Shown in pieces: positions 22,819-30,565 of a stretch of DNA of 31,034 nt. The notes beneath the pieces are model-generated. The model made no database searches and was not told the DNA's origin. It was given only the letters and a program-made list of their open reading frames with translations. Source of the DNA: an uncultured Lachnospiraceae bacterium (GTDB lineage: Bacteria; Bacillota; Clostridia; Lachnospirales; Lachnospiraceae); the NCBI GenBank assembly GCA_910580015.1, contig CAJTVT010000036.1:1-31034 (forward strand), read 5' to 3'. The position numbers were made by a program, and so were the translations under genes. The first letter of the stretch is position 1, and each line of letters opens with the position of its first letter.

Positions 22819-23187
22819 TTAAAAGTTTAACCCGGCTTCTCTTGCTGCATCAGCTAAAGCCTTGACTTTTCCCTGATAGATATAACCGCCTCTGTCGAAG
22901 ACAACTGTAGTAATGCCCTTTTCCAGCGCCCGTTTCGCAATCACTGTCCCAAGGTGCGCTGCCGCATCCACGTTATTGGTTTTCTCCAGCTCAGCTTTTA
23001 CGTCTTTCTGGAGCGTGCATGCAGATACCAGCGTATGCTGTGCAACATCGTCGATAATCTGCGCATACATGTGGTTATTGCTTCTGAATACTGCTAAACG
23101 CGGCCGTTCTGCTGTACCGGAGAAACGATTGCGGATTCTTCTATGCTTTTTCATCCGGACTTCTGATCTTGATTTCTTATTAATCAT
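22819..23187 (-). CDS. rplR: 50S ribosomal protein L18
   Basis: L18 binds 5S rRNA with L5 and L25 and seats it in the central protuberance of the 50S subunit. The 122-residue product starts MINKKSRSEVRMKKHRRIRN and has the FSGTAERPRLAVFRSNNHMY segment and the AKRALEKGITTVVFDRGGY core, ending REAGLNF. ATG at 23187 follows GGAGG by nine bases. Its length is typical of Firmicutes, and it is tightly packed between rplF and rpsE. Confidence 0.97.
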   Translation of the reverse strand: MINKKSRSEVRMKKHRRIRNRFSGTAERPRLAVFRSNNHMYAQIIDDVAQHTLVSACTLQKDVKAELEKTNNVDAAAHLGTVIAKRALEKGITTVVFDRGGYIYQGKVKALADAAREAGLNF

Positions 23188-23206
23188 CTTATTGTTCCTC
23201 CTTTAA

Positions 23207-23746
23207 CTATTTTTTACCAGTCTTACCAACTTTACGCCGGATAACTTCGTCCATATATTTGATACCTTTTCCTTTATAAGGCTCTGGCCTTCTCTTATCC
23301 CTGATTTCTGCTGCGTACTGGCCAACCTTTTCTTTGTCGATGCCGGAAATGGTGATTTTATTCCCTTCCACTTTGGACTCCAGCCCTTCTGGGTCAGTCA
23401 TAACCACTGGATGGGAAAACCCTAAGTTCAAAGTCAGCTCTTTCCCGGACTTGGATGCCCTGTAACCAACGCCGTTTACTTCCAGTTCCTTGGTGTAGCC
23501 ATTGGTTACGCCTACTACCATATTGTTGATCAGTGTCCTTGTCAGGCCGTGGAGGGATTTCATCCTCTTTAAATCGCTCGGCCTGCTCACTGTGATTTCA
23601 GAACCTTCTAATTTGATTTCCATTTCTTCTGGAAGGGTCCTCTCAAGGGTTCCCTTCGGACCTTTTACAGTCACATGATTATTTTCTGCAATATCCACAG
23701 TAACGCCTGCGGGTACTGCGATTGGCATTCTTCCGATTCGTGACAT
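23207..23746 (-). CDS. rplF: 50S ribosomal protein L6
   Basis: L6 sits near the sarcin-ricin loop and the GTPase-associated centre of the 50S subunit. The 179-residue protein starts MSRIGRMPIAVPAGVTVDI, with two homologous alpha/beta domains, and ends with the conserved RRPEPYKGKGIKYMDE and GKTGKK. ATG at 23746 follows GGAGG by seven bases. A start six codons upstream would overlap rpsH and place the ribosome binding site inside the gene, so it is rejected. It begins 11 nt after the rpsH stop. Confidence 0.97.
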   Translation of the reverse strand: MSRIGRMPIAVPAGVTVDIAENNHVTVKGPKGTLERTLPEEMEIKLEGSEITVSRPSDLKRMKSLHGLTRTLINNMVVGVTNGYTKELEVNGVGYRASKSGKELTLNLGFSHPVVMTDPEGLESKVEGNKITISGIDKEKVGQYAAEIRDKRRPEPYKGKGIKYMDEVIRRKVGKTGKK

Positions 23747-23757
23747 GCCCGTACCTC

Positions 23758-24159
23758 CTACCATACATAGGCGAGAACTTCTCCGCCTACTGCTAATTTT
23801 CTTGCTTCTTTATCAGTTACAACGCCCTGGTTGGTGGAAAGAATTGCAATTCCCAGACCTCCCAGAACTTTGGGGATTTCATTCTTACCAGCATAGACAC
23901 GAAGACCTGGTTTGGAAATTCTCTTAAGTCCAGTAATGATTTTCTCATTTTTGTCTTTGCCATATTTCAACGTAATGCGAATTGTATTGAAGCTGCCATC
24001 CTCCACGATGTCATATTTCACAATGTATCCTTCATTTACAAGAATGTCGGCAATTGCAACTTTCATCTTGGAAGCTGGAACATCTACTGTATCATGTTTA
24101 GCAGTGTTTGCATTACGGATTCTTGTAAGCATATCTGCGATTGGATCACTCATTGTCAT
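23758..24159 (-). CDS. rpsH: 30S ribosomal protein S8
   Basis: S8 is a primary 16S rRNA binder of the central domain and, in E. coli, the autogenous repressor of the spc operon. The 133-residue product begins MTMSDPIADMLTRIRNANTA and ends with the conserved GEVLAYVW; the RNA-binding STNQG motif is present (AILSTNQGVVTD). ATG at 24159 follows AAAGGAGG by ten bases; a second ATG two codons in is possible. It lies between rpsZ and rplF in standard order. Confidence 0.97.
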   Translation of the reverse strand: MTMSDPIADMLTRIRNANTAKHDTVDVPASKMKVAIADILVNEGYIVKYDIVEDGSFNTIRITLKYGKDKNEKIITGLKRISKPGLRVYAGKNEIPKVLGGLGIAILSTNQGVVTDKEARKLAVGGEVLAYVW

Positions 24160-24183
24160 GATATATTTTCCTCCTTTACCGGC

Positions 24184-24369
24184 CTACCAAGACGCCTTTT
24201 TAACACCTGGAATCTGTCCTTTATAAGCTAATTCACGGAAGCAGATTCTGCAGATTCCGTATTTTCTCAAATATGCATGCGGACGTCCGCAAATTCTGCA
24301 ACGGCTGTATTCTCTGGTAGAGAATTTCTGTTTGCGCTGCTGTTTGATTTTCATTGCTGTTTTTGCCAT
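24184..24369 (-). CDS. rpsZ: 30S ribosomal protein S14, zinc-binding type
   Basis: S14 is a late-binding protein of the 30S head. This is the short 61-residue zinc (C+) form, with Cys24-x2-Cys27 and Cys40-x2-Cys43 (SRCRICGRPH and YGICRICFRELAY). It starts MAKTAMKIKQQRKQKF from ATG at 24369, seven bases after AAGGAGGG. A longer frame would run back into rplE and is rejected. Some Firmicutes also carry a zinc-free paralogue used under zinc limitation; none is in this window. It sits between rplE and rpsH as expected. Confidence 0.97.
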   Translation of the reverse strand: MAKTAMKIKQQRKQKFSTREYSRCRICGRPHAYLRKYGICRICFRELAYKGQIPGVKKASW

Positions 24370-24382
24370 TGAAATTCCCTCC

Positions 24383-24928
24383 TTACTGTTTTGCAAATGG
24401 CATATTGAACTGTGCCAACAATTCACGGCCTTCTTCGTCTGTTTTTGCTGTAGTTACGAAAATAACATCCATACCGCGGATTTTGTCGATTTTATCATAC
24501 TCGATTTCCGGGAAAATCAGCTGCTCTTTGATACCAAGGGCATAATTTCCTCTTCCGTCAAATGCGTTGGGATTTACCCCTCTGAAGTCACGTACACGGG
24601 GCAGAGCCAGATTGATTAAGCGATCAACAAACTCATACATCTTATCGCCTCTCAAGGTCACTTTACACCCAATGGCCATTCCTTCTCTGATTTTGAAGTT
24701 TGCCACAGATTTTTTGGCTTTTGTAATCACTGCTTTCTGGCCGGTAATGGTTTCCAGATCGCTCACGGCAGCGTCAAGAAGTTTCGCGTTTTCTTTCGCT
24801 TCGCCGACACCCATGTTGATGACTACTTTTTCAATCTTCGGTACTTGCATCACATTTTTATATTCGAATTTTTTCATCAGAGCGTCTACGATCTCGTTCT
24901 GATAAATTTCTTTTAATCTACTACTCAA
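24383..24928 (-). CDS. rplE: 50S ribosomal protein L5
   Basis: L5 binds 5S rRNA and contacts P-site tRNA from the central protuberance. The 181-residue product has the conserved KIEKVVINMGVGEA, the TGQKAVITKAKKSVANFKIR stretch and the GRGNYALGIKEQLIFPEI loop. The N-terminus (SSRLKEIYQNEIV) matches the family from a TTG start at 24928. GAGGAGGT stands eight bases before it, and no in-frame ATG offers a better fit. It lies between rplX and rpsZ. Confidence 0.96.
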   Translation of the reverse strand: MSSRLKEIYQNEIVDALMKKFEYKNVMQVPKIEKVVINMGVGEAKENAKLLDAAVSDLETITGQKAVITKAKKSVANFKIREGMAIGCKVTLRGDKMYEFVDRLINLALPRVRDFRGVNPNAFDGRGNYALGIKEQLIFPEIEYDKIDKIRGMDVIFVTTAKTDEEGRELLAQFNMPFAKQ

Positions 24929-24951
24929 CTGAATGGACCTCCTCTCCTGAA

Positions 24952-25263
24952 TTAATCAATCACATCGCCAGTGGACTTGGCATAACGTACCTTTTTGTCT
25001 CCGTCCATTTTGAAACCGATCCTGGTAGCTTTTCCTTTATGGACATACATTACGTTAGAAATATGGATGGGTCCTTCCTGATGAACGATGCCACCCTGCT
25101 GATTTGTCATACTGGGCTTTGTATGCTTTGTCACCATATTGACACCTTCTACCAATACAGTATCTTTTTTCTTATTTACAGCAATTACCTTGCCCTCTTT
25201 ATCTTTATCTTTCCCAGCGATCACTCTTACCAGATCACCTTTTTTTATTTTCATTGTTGCCAT
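24952..25263 (-). CDS. rplX: 50S ribosomal protein L24
   Basis: L24 is an assembly initiator of the 50S subunit and lies near the exit tunnel. The 103-residue product starts MATMKIKKGDLVRVIAGKDK, a typical KOW motif (KGDLVRVIAGKDKDKEGKV). It continues through NMVTKHTKPS and IHISNVMYV to a C-terminal RIGFKMDGDKKVRYAKSTGD. ATG at 25263 follows GGAGGTG. It has normal length and is flanked by rplN and rplE. Confidence 0.97.
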   Translation of the reverse strand: MATMKIKKGDLVRVIAGKDKDKEGKVIAVNKKKDTVLVEGVNMVTKHTKPSMTNQQGGIVHQEGPIHISNVMYVHKGKATRIGFKMDGDKKVRYAKSTGDVID

Positions 25264-25274
25264 CTTTGCACCTC

Positions 25275-25643
25275 CTATAATACTTCCGGAGCCAGGGAAA
25301 CAATCTTCATAAACTGTTTTTCACGAAGCTCTCTTGCAACCGGCCCAAAGATACGGGTTCCTCTTGGAGTTTTATCATCCTTGATAATAACTGCTGCGTT
25401 CTCATCAAATTTGATATAGGAACCGTCTTTCCGACGAGCGCCCTTTTTGGTACGAACTACTACAGCTTTTACTACATCGCCTTTTTTTACAACGCCGCCT
25501 GGTGTTGCATCTTTAACCGTAGCAGTAATGATATCTCCGATATTTGCATATCTCCTGGTAGAACCGCCCATAACACGGATACACAGTAATTCTTTTGCTC
25601 CTGTATTATCAGCTACTTTCAGTCTACTTTCCTGTTGAATCAT
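25275..25643 (-). CDS. rplN: 50S ribosomal protein L14
   Basis: L14 binds 23S rRNA at the subunit interface, forming part of an intersubunit bridge with 16S rRNA. The 122-residue product begins MIQQESRLKVADNTGAKEL and has the GDVVKAVVVRTKKGARRKDG and FDENAAVIIKDDKTPRGTRI signatures, ending with REKQFMKIVSLAPEVL. ATG at 25643 follows GGAGG. It is one of the most conserved proteins here and shows no deviation in length or motif. Confidence 0.98.
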   Translation of the reverse strand: MIQQESRLKVADNTGAKELLCIRVMGGSTRRYANIGDIITATVKDATPGGVVKKGDVVKAVVVRTKKGARRKDGSYIKFDENAAVIIKDDKTPRGTRIFGPVARELREKQFMKIVSLAPEVL

Positions 25644-25657
25644 GCTGGTAGCCTCCT

Positions 25658-25915
25658 TTATTTCGCTCTCTCAATGATCTCTACAAGTCTCCATCTCTTA
25701 TCTTTTGATAAAGGCCTTGTTTCCATTACTTTGACAGTATCGCCAACCTTGCAGTCATTGTTCTCATCATGAGCTTTTAATTTATAAGTTTTCTTAACAA
25801 TTTTGTTGTAAAGAGGATGTCTAACATTATCCCTTACTGCAACAACAATGGTCTTGTTCATCTTATCACTTACAACAACACCGGTACGTGTCTTTCTAAG
25901 ATTTCTTTCTTCCAC
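25658..25915 (-). CDS. rpsQ: 30S ribosomal protein S17
   Basis: S17 is a primary 16S rRNA binder with an OB fold. The 85-residue product starts (M)EERNLRKTRTGVVVSDKMN from GTG at 25915 and carries the HPLYNKIVKKTYKLKAHDEN segment and the KVMETRPLSKDKRWRLVEII C-terminal strand typical of the family. AAAGGAG lies ten bases upstream of the GTG, a slightly long spacing. It sits between rpmC and rplN. Confidence 0.96.
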   Translation of the reverse strand: MEERNLRKTRTGVVVSDKMNKTIVVAVRDNVRHPLYNKIVKKTYKLKAHDENNDCKVGDTVKVMETRPLSKDKRWRLVEIIERAK

Positions 25916-25940
25916 GATTTAGAATCTCCTTTCTAGGATA

Positions 25941-26150
25941 TTAAGCCTCTGCTTTTGCCTTCTCAGTAATAATCGTCTGAATTCTAGCGATATTCTTCCG
26001 AACCTCTTTGATTCTTCCGGTATTATCTAACTGATTGGTAGCATTCTGGAATCTTAAATTAAACAGTTCCTTTTTTGCAGCTACTAACTGTTCTTGTAAT
26101 GCTGCTACAGATTCTTCTCTTAAATCTTTTAAATAATTACTAGTTTTCAT
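25941..26150 (-). CDS. rpmC: 50S ribosomal protein L29
   Basis: L29 is a two-helix protein next to the exit tunnel, where it helps dock the signal recognition particle. The 69-residue product begins MKTSNYLKDLREESVAALQE, contains the family signature ELFNLRFQNATNQLDNTGRI, and ends in an Ala/Lys-rich tail. The chosen ATG at 26150 lies inside the last codons of rplP, an 11-nt overlap, with AGGCGGTG upstream. A GTG three codons earlier falls within that ribosome binding site and is rejected. The overlap suggests translational coupling. Confidence 0.96.
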   Translation of the reverse strand: MKTSNYLKDLREESVAALQEQLVAAKKELFNLRFQNATNQLDNTGRIKEVRKNIARIQTIITEKAKAEA

Positions 26151-26577
26151 TTGATTCACCGCCTTCTAAGTCTGCACGCGAAACCACTTTACATTTACAA
26201 GGTAATTTGTGTGTAGCAAGACGTAACGCCTCACGAGCTGTTTCTTCCGGAACTCCAGAAATCTCGAACATAACACGCCCTGGTTTCACTACAGCCACCC
26301 AATATTCCAATGTTCCTTTTCCGGAACCCATACGAGTCTCTGCTGGTTTTGCTGTTACTGGTTTATCTGGGAAAATTTTAATCCAAACTTTACCGCCACG
26401 CTTGATATAACGTGTCATCGCAATACGGGCTGCCTCAATCTGGTTCGATTTAATCCAGCATGGCTCTGTAGCTACAATACCGTATTCACCATTTGTAATT
26501 TTATTACCTCTTAACGCCTTACCTGCCATGGATCCACGGAACTGTTTACGACGTTTTACTCTTTTTGGCATTAACAT
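26140..26577 (-). CDS. rplP: 50S ribosomal protein L16
   Basis: L16 shapes the A-site tRNA pocket and peptidyl transferase region of the 50S subunit. The 145-residue product begins MLMPKRVKRRKQFRGSMAGK and has GGKVWIKIFPDKPVTAKPAE and TRMGSGKG, the loop near the peptidyl transferase centre. Its ATG overlaps the rpsC stop by one base (TAATG), and its 3' end overlaps the rpmC start. Both overlaps indicate coupled translation. Sequence and length are standard. Confidence 0.97.
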   Translation of the reverse strand: MLMPKRVKRRKQFRGSMAGKALRGNKITNGEYGIVATEPCWIKSNQIEAARIAMTRYIKRGGKVWIKIFPDKPVTAKPAETRMGSGKGTLEYWVAVVKPGRVMFEISGVPEETAREALRLATHKLPCKCKVVSRADLEGGESNEN

Positions 26578-27233
26578 TATTTATCGCTCCCTTCCTTTGT
26601 TTCTTTTGTTGGAAGTACCTCGCCTTTGTAGATCCACACTTTTACGCCAACTTTTCCGTAAGTGGTATCTGCCTCAGCGAATCCATAATCGATATCTGCT
26701 CTTAATGTCTGAAGTGGAATGGTTCCCTCGCTGTAGAACTCGGTACGGGCCATATCAGCGCCGCCCAGACGTCCAGAAACGGAACTCTTAATTCCCAGTG
26801 CTCCTGCTTTCATACTTCTGCCCATGCAAGATTTCATTGCTCTTCGGAATGAAACACGATTCTCCAACTGCAAAGCAATGTTCTCTGCCACCAATTGAGC
26901 ATCTTTATCTGGTCTTTTTACTTCTTTGATATCTACAACTAACTTCTTATCTGTATATTTCTGAAGTTCAGCCTTTACTTTCTCAATCTCAGATCCGCCC
27001 TTACCGATTACCACACCTGGCTTTGCTGTGTAAAGAATCACTTTTACGCGGTCAGAAGCCCTTTCAATCTCAATCTTGGAAACACCTGATGCGTATAATT
27101 TTTTCTTCAGAAATGTTCTGATGTTATAGTCTTCTACTAAAAAGTCTGCAAAATCTGATTCTGCGTACCATTTAGAGTCCCAATCCTTGATAATGCCGAC
27201 TCTTAAACCATGAGGATTAACCTTCTGTCCCAT
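26577..27233 (-). CDS. rpsC: 30S ribosomal protein S3
   Basis: S3 lines the mRNA entry tunnel of the 30S subunit. The 218-residue product starts MGQKVNPHGLRVGIIKDWDS and has the type 2 KH domain with GKGGSEIEKVK (GVVIGKGGSE), followed by the C-terminal domain (KSSVSGRLGGADMARTEF). ATG at 27233 follows GGAGGG; a start ten codons upstream would overlap rplV and lacks support. It is flanked by rplV and rplP, with a one-base overlap to rplP. Confidence 0.97.
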   Translation of the reverse strand: MGQKVNPHGLRVGIIKDWDSKWYAESDFADFLVEDYNIRTFLKKKLYASGVSKIEIERASDRVKVILYTAKPGVVIGKGGSEIEKVKAELQKYTDKKLVVDIKEVKRPDKDAQLVAENIALQLENRVSFRRAMKSCMGRSMKAGALGIKSSVSGRLGGADMARTEFYSEGTIPLQTLRADIDYGFAEADTTYGKVGVKVWIYKGEVLPTKETKEGSDK

Positions 27234-27243
27234 GTCTGCCCTC

Positions 27244-27630
27244 CTATCTTTCATCAAGCACAATTGTAATGTGGCTCATTCTCTTCTCAATTCTGTAAGC
27301 TCTGCCCTGTGCCCTTGGTCTAACTCTCTTCATTGTTGGTCCTTTGTTTGCATAACACTCTGCAACATAAAGGTTCTGTGCATCCAATCCATTGTTATTC
27401 TCCGCATTCGCAACAGCAGATTTCAGTAATTTCTCTATCACGCTTGATGCATATCTGGGATTGTAAGCCAGGATAGCAAGTGCAGTCTGCACGTCTTTTC
27501 CACGAATTGCATCCAGTACGAAACAAGCCTTCTGAACCGACACTCTAGCATAAGATAACTTTGCGGAAGGCCGGGTGTCTTTCTGCGCATTTCTTTCTCT
27601 CTTAATTTGACTTCTATGTCCTTTAGCCAT
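27244..27630 (-). CDS. rplV: 50S ribosomal protein L22
   Basis: L22 binds 23S rRNA, and its long beta hairpin lines the nascent peptide exit tunnel where macrolides act. The 128-residue product has a basic N-terminal extension (MAKGHRSQIKRERNAQKDTR), then SYARVSVQKACFVLDAIRGK and the hairpin CYANKGPTMKRVRPRAQGRA with no insertion or deletion seen in the tunnel loop. It ends MSHITIVLDER. ATG at 27630 follows GGAGG by eight bases. It lies between rpsS and rpsC. Confidence 0.97.
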   Translation of the reverse strand: MAKGHRSQIKRERNAQKDTRPSAKLSYARVSVQKACFVLDAIRGKDVQTALAILAYNPRYASSVIEKLLKSAVANAENNNGLDAQNLYVAECYANKGPTMKRVRPRAQGRAYRIEKRMSHITIVLDER

Positions 27631-27659
27631 GGATGAAACCTCCTTTCAGATTCTTGTGC

Positions 27660-27941
27660 TTAACGAACTCTTGATTTCTTCTCGTCTTTTCCATGTCCAC
27701 GGTAAGTTCTTGTAGCAACAAACTCACCCAATTTATGTCCGACCATATCTTCTGTCACATATACTGGTACATGTTTTCTTCCGTCATGTACGGCAAATGT
27801 ATGACCTACGAACTGCGGAAAGATTGTAGAACGGCGAGACCATGTCTTGATCACGCTCTTTTCGCCTGCTGCATTCATAGCGTCTACTTTTTTTAATAAA
27901 CTTGCATCAGCAAATGGTCCTTTTTTCAGTGAACGAGCCAT
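27660..27941 (-). CDS. rpsS: 30S ribosomal protein S19
   Basis: S19 is a 30S head protein that contacts the 50S subunit and A-site tRNA. The 93-residue product starts MARSLKKGPFADASLLKKVD and contains IKTWSRRSTIFPQFVGHTFA and the HKLGEFVATRTYRGHGKDEK signature. ATG at 27941 follows AAGGAGG. The 63-nt gap ahead of it, after rplB, is unusually GC-rich and holds a small hairpin related to one before rplC (see findings). Confidence 0.97.
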   Translation of the reverse strand: MARSLKKGPFADASLLKKVDAMNAAGEKSVIKTWSRRSTIFPQFVGHTFAVHDGRKHVPVYVTEDMVGHKLGEFVATRTYRGHGKDEKKSRVR

Positions 27942-27963
27942 ATTTAAACCTCCTTGATTTGGT

Positions 27964-27991
27964 CCCGTTTCCCGGGCAGAAACCTTGCCCG
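27964..27991. repeat. Short GC-rich palindromic element, copy A (rplB-rpsS gap)
   Basis: The plus-strand core CCCGTTTCCCGGGCAG (27964-27979) can fold as CGGGCA/TGCCCG (27973-27978 with 27986-27991) or, alternatively, as GTTTC/GAAAC. It matches a 16-base core in the rpsJ-rplC gap at 15 of 16 positions. Its GC content stands out from the surrounding spacers. Function is unknown. Confidence 0.4.
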
Positions 27992-28004
27992 CGGGTACCT
28001 CATA

Positions 28005-28850
28005 TTATTTAATTGCTCTACCGTCTCTTCTTCTTACGATAAGCTTGTTAGATGCTTTATTCTTCTTTCTGGTCTTAAGACCCAGAGCAGGCTTGCCCCA
28101 AGGTGTAGATGGACCTGGACGGCCGATACCAGTCTTACCTTCTCCACCTCCATGTGGATGGTCGTTCGGATTCATAACAGAACCGCGGACTGTTGGGCGA
28201 ATACCCATATGACGCTTCCGTCCTGCCTTACCAATCTTAACCAGGTTATGATCCGTATTTCCTACAACTCCAATCGTTGCTCTGCAAATAATCGGCACCA
28301 TTCTCATTTCACCGGAGGGCAGACGCAAAGTTGCATATTTGCCTTCCTTAGCCATTAACTGTGCACTGTTTCCAGCGGAACGAACCAGCTGTCCGCCCTT
28401 GCCAGGATGCAATTCAACATTGTGTACCTGAGTACCAACTGGAATATTTTCAAGAGGCAGGCAGTTTCCCACTCTTACCTCGGCTTCTGGTCCGTTCATA
28501 AGCTTCATGCCATCTGCCAATCCTTCTGGTGCGATGATATAAGCTTTTTCACCATCCGCATAGCAGATCAGTGCGATATTCGCTGTTCTATTTGGATCGT
28601 ACTCGATTCCCATAACTGTTGCAGGAATTCCATCCTTTTTATTTCTCTTAAAATCAATGATTCTGTATTTTCTTCTGGATCCGCCTCCACGGTGTCTCAC
28701 TGTAATTTTACCCTGATTGTTACGACCGGACTGTTTCTGTAAGGAAACTAACAGAGATTTCTCTGGTGTCTTCTTTGTAATCTCAGAAAAATCAGAACCA
28801 GTCATATTTCTCCTGGAAGGTGTATATGGGTTATATGTCTTGATTCCCAT
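28005..28850 (-). CDS. rplB: 50S ribosomal protein L2
   Basis: L2 is needed for subunit association and supports the peptidyl transferase centre. The 281-residue product begins MGIKTYNPYTPSRRNMTGSD and has the OB-fold RNA-binding core (GRNNQGKITVRHRGGGSRRK). It also has the C-terminal signature SVMNPNDHPHGGGEGKTGIG, which contains the conserved histidine near the catalytic centre. ATG at 28850 is preceded by a GGAGA-type site. It lies between rplW and rpsS and is of standard length. Confidence 0.98.
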   Translation of the reverse strand: MGIKTYNPYTPSRRNMTGSDFSEITKKTPEKSLLVSLQKQSGRNNQGKITVRHRGGGSRRKYRIIDFKRNKKDGIPATVMGIEYDPNRTANIALICYADGEKAYIIAPEGLADGMKLMNGPEAEVRVGNCLPLENIPVGTQVHNVELHPGKGGQLVRSAGNSAQLMAKEGKYATLRLPSGEMRMVPIICRATIGVVGNTDHNLVKIGKAGRKRHMGIRPTVRGSVMNPNDHPHGGGEGKTGIGRPGPSTPWGKPALGLKTRKKNKASNKLIVRRRDGRAIK

Positions 28851-28864
28851 CGTAGTTCTCCTTT

Positions 28865-29164
28865 CTATAAGCCAGCAAAAATTTCAATATCCTTGCTGTC
28901 TTCTGTTAATTGAACGATTGCTTTCTTGGTCTTGGCAGTTTTCCCGACTACCATACCTCTTCTTCTTTTTTTGCCGCCGATATTCAAGGTATTGACATTC
29001 TTTACTTTGGTTCCTTCGAACATCTTTTCAACAGCCTCTTTAATCATGGTCTTGTTTGCTTCCGGATGCACCAGAAACGTATACTTCTTCTCAGCCATTG
29101 CATTCATACTTTTTTCCGTGATAACCGGCTTGAGGATTACGTCATAATATTGTACGTTTGCCAT
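28865..29164 (-). CDS. rplW: 50S ribosomal protein L23
   Basis: L23 sits at the tunnel exit and is the main docking point for trigger factor and the signal recognition particle. The 99-residue product starts MANVQYYDVILKPVITEKSM and carries the FLVHPEANKTMIKEAVEKMF and KVKNVNTLNIGGKKRRRG segments, ending EIFAGL. Its ATG overlaps the rplD stop by one base (TAATG), with GGAGGTG upstream, so translation is coupled to rplD. Confidence 0.97.
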   Translation of the reverse strand: MANVQYYDVILKPVITEKSMNAMAEKKYTFLVHPEANKTMIKEAVEKMFEGTKVKNVNTLNIGGKKRRRGMVVGKTAKTKKAIVQLTEDSKDIEIFAGL

Positions 29165-29784
29165 TATGCATACACCTCCTCGATTGTTGCTACGGCATCC
29201 TTGGTTACTACCACAGTGTCGTATTTCAAAATATCATATACATTGATGGTATTTGTCAATGCAGTCTTAACTGCTGGAATGTTTCTAGCTGACAATACCA
29301 CATTCTTATCATTCTCATTGATAACCACAAGTGCCTTGCTAACTTTCAGATTGTTTAACATTTCCTGGAATTTCTTTGTCTTAATCTCGTCCATTTTCAG
29401 TTCATCCAGGACAATCAATTTGCTATCATTCACTTTGGTTGTCAATACAGATTTAAGAGCTGCTCTTTTTTCCTTCTTATTTAATTTGAAAGAATAATCT
29501 CTTGGAACTGGAGCAAAAACTACTCCGCCACCTTTCCACTGAGGAGCCCGAATAGAACCCTGTCTCGCGTGACCTGTTCCTTTCTGTCTCCATGGTTTCC
29601 TACCACCGCCGCGAACTTCTGAACGTGTCTTTGCTTTCTGCGTTCCCTGACGGTTGTTTGCAAGCTGCTGTACAACTGCCATGTGTACCAGATGTTCATT
29701 GACTTCCACACCGAACACTGCATCATTCAGCTCAAGGCTTCCTACTTCATTGCCTTCCATATTATAAATAGCTACATTAGCCAT
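29164..29784 (-). CDS. rplD: 50S ribosomal protein L4
   Basis: L4 reaches into the exit tunnel and, in E. coli, also represses the S10 operon. The 206-residue product begins MANVAIYNMEGNEVGSLELN and has the tunnel loop EVRGGGRKPWRQKGTGHARQ, with GSIRAPQWKGGG, and the globular C-terminus. ATG at 29784 follows AAAGGAGG by nine bases. A longer in-frame start 23 codons upstream lies before this site and its extra residues do not look like L4, so it is rejected. No macrolide-type tunnel-loop change was recognised. Confidence 0.97.
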   Translation of the reverse strand: MANVAIYNMEGNEVGSLELNDAVFGVEVNEHLVHMAVVQQLANNRQGTQKAKTRSEVRGGGRKPWRQKGTGHARQGSIRAPQWKGGGVVFAPVPRDYSFKLNKKEKRAALKSVLTTKVNDSKLIVLDELKMDEIKTKKFQEMLNNLKVSKALVVINENDKNVVLSARNIPAVKTALTNTINVYDILKYDTVVVTKDAVATIEEVYA

Positions 29785-29856
29785 CGTTAAGTTCCTCCTT
29801 TCATCTTTTGCCATCTTACTGGCACAAAGGGATGCCCATAGGGCATTTCTCAAGCG

Positions 29857-30540
29857 CTATTTCCCTGCTTTTACTGTCTCTTTGATTGTCACCAAAGACT
29901 TTTTCGGTCCTGGAACAGCTCCTTTTACCAAAAGCAGATTATTCTCAGCATCCACTCTAACAATCTCAAGATTCTGAACAGTTACTTTTACAGAACCCAT
30001 ATGACCCGGCATTCCTTTTCCCTTGAACACCTTGCTTGGACTGGAACATGCGCCGTTGGAACCCTGATGACGATGGAATTTAGAACCGTGAGCCATAGGT
30101 CCTCTGTGCTGTCCATATCTCTTGATCGCACCCTGAAATCCTTTTCCTTTGGAGATTGCAGTGGCATCAACCTTATCACCCTCTGCAAAAATATCCGCTT
30201 TGATTTCCTGAGCTAATTTGTACTCATCAGCATTCTCAAACTTGAACTCTCTGACAAACCTTTTGCTGGATACGCCGGCTTTCTTAAAGTGGCCCTGTTC
30301 AGCCTTTGTAGCTCCATGTCTGCGCTTGATTTCTTTCTTGCCGTTGGCATCCTTATTTACAAGTTTATCCTTCTTGTCAACAAAACCAACCTGCACTGCA
30401 CTGTATCCATCATTCTCTACCGTTTTGATCTGGGTTACAGCACATGGACCAGCCTGTAATACAGTAACCGGCACTAACACACCGTCTGTATTGAAGATTT
30501 GAGTCATTCCGACTTTTGTAGCTAAAATCGCTTTCTTCAT
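29857..30540 (-). CDS. rplC: 50S ribosomal protein L3
   Basis: L3 is an early 50S assembly protein whose extended loop approaches the peptidyl transferase centre. The 227-residue product starts MKKAILATKVGMTQIFNTDG and contains the central-loop segments KGKGFQGAIKRYGQHRGPMA and GSNGACSSPSKVFKGKGMPG with HMGSVKVTVQNL. It is slightly longer than many L3 proteins because of a Lys-rich insert around residues 55-75. ATG at 30540 follows AGGAGGT. A 134-nt gap separates it from rpsJ and contains repeats and a short frame ending at this start codon. Confidence 0.97.
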   Translation of the reverse strand: MKKAILATKVGMTQIFNTDGVLVPVTVLQAGPCAVTQIKTVENDGYSAVQVGFVDKKDKLVNKDANGKKEIKRRHGATKAEQGHFKKAGVSSKRFVREFKFENADEYKLAQEIKADIFAEGDKVDATAISKGKGFQGAIKRYGQHRGPMAHGSKFHRHQGSNGACSSPSKVFKGKGMPGHMGSVKVTVQNLEIVRVDAENNLLLVKGAVPGPKKSLVTIKETVKAGK

Positions 30541-30565
30541 TATTTCTTTACCTCCTGTTTCTCTA

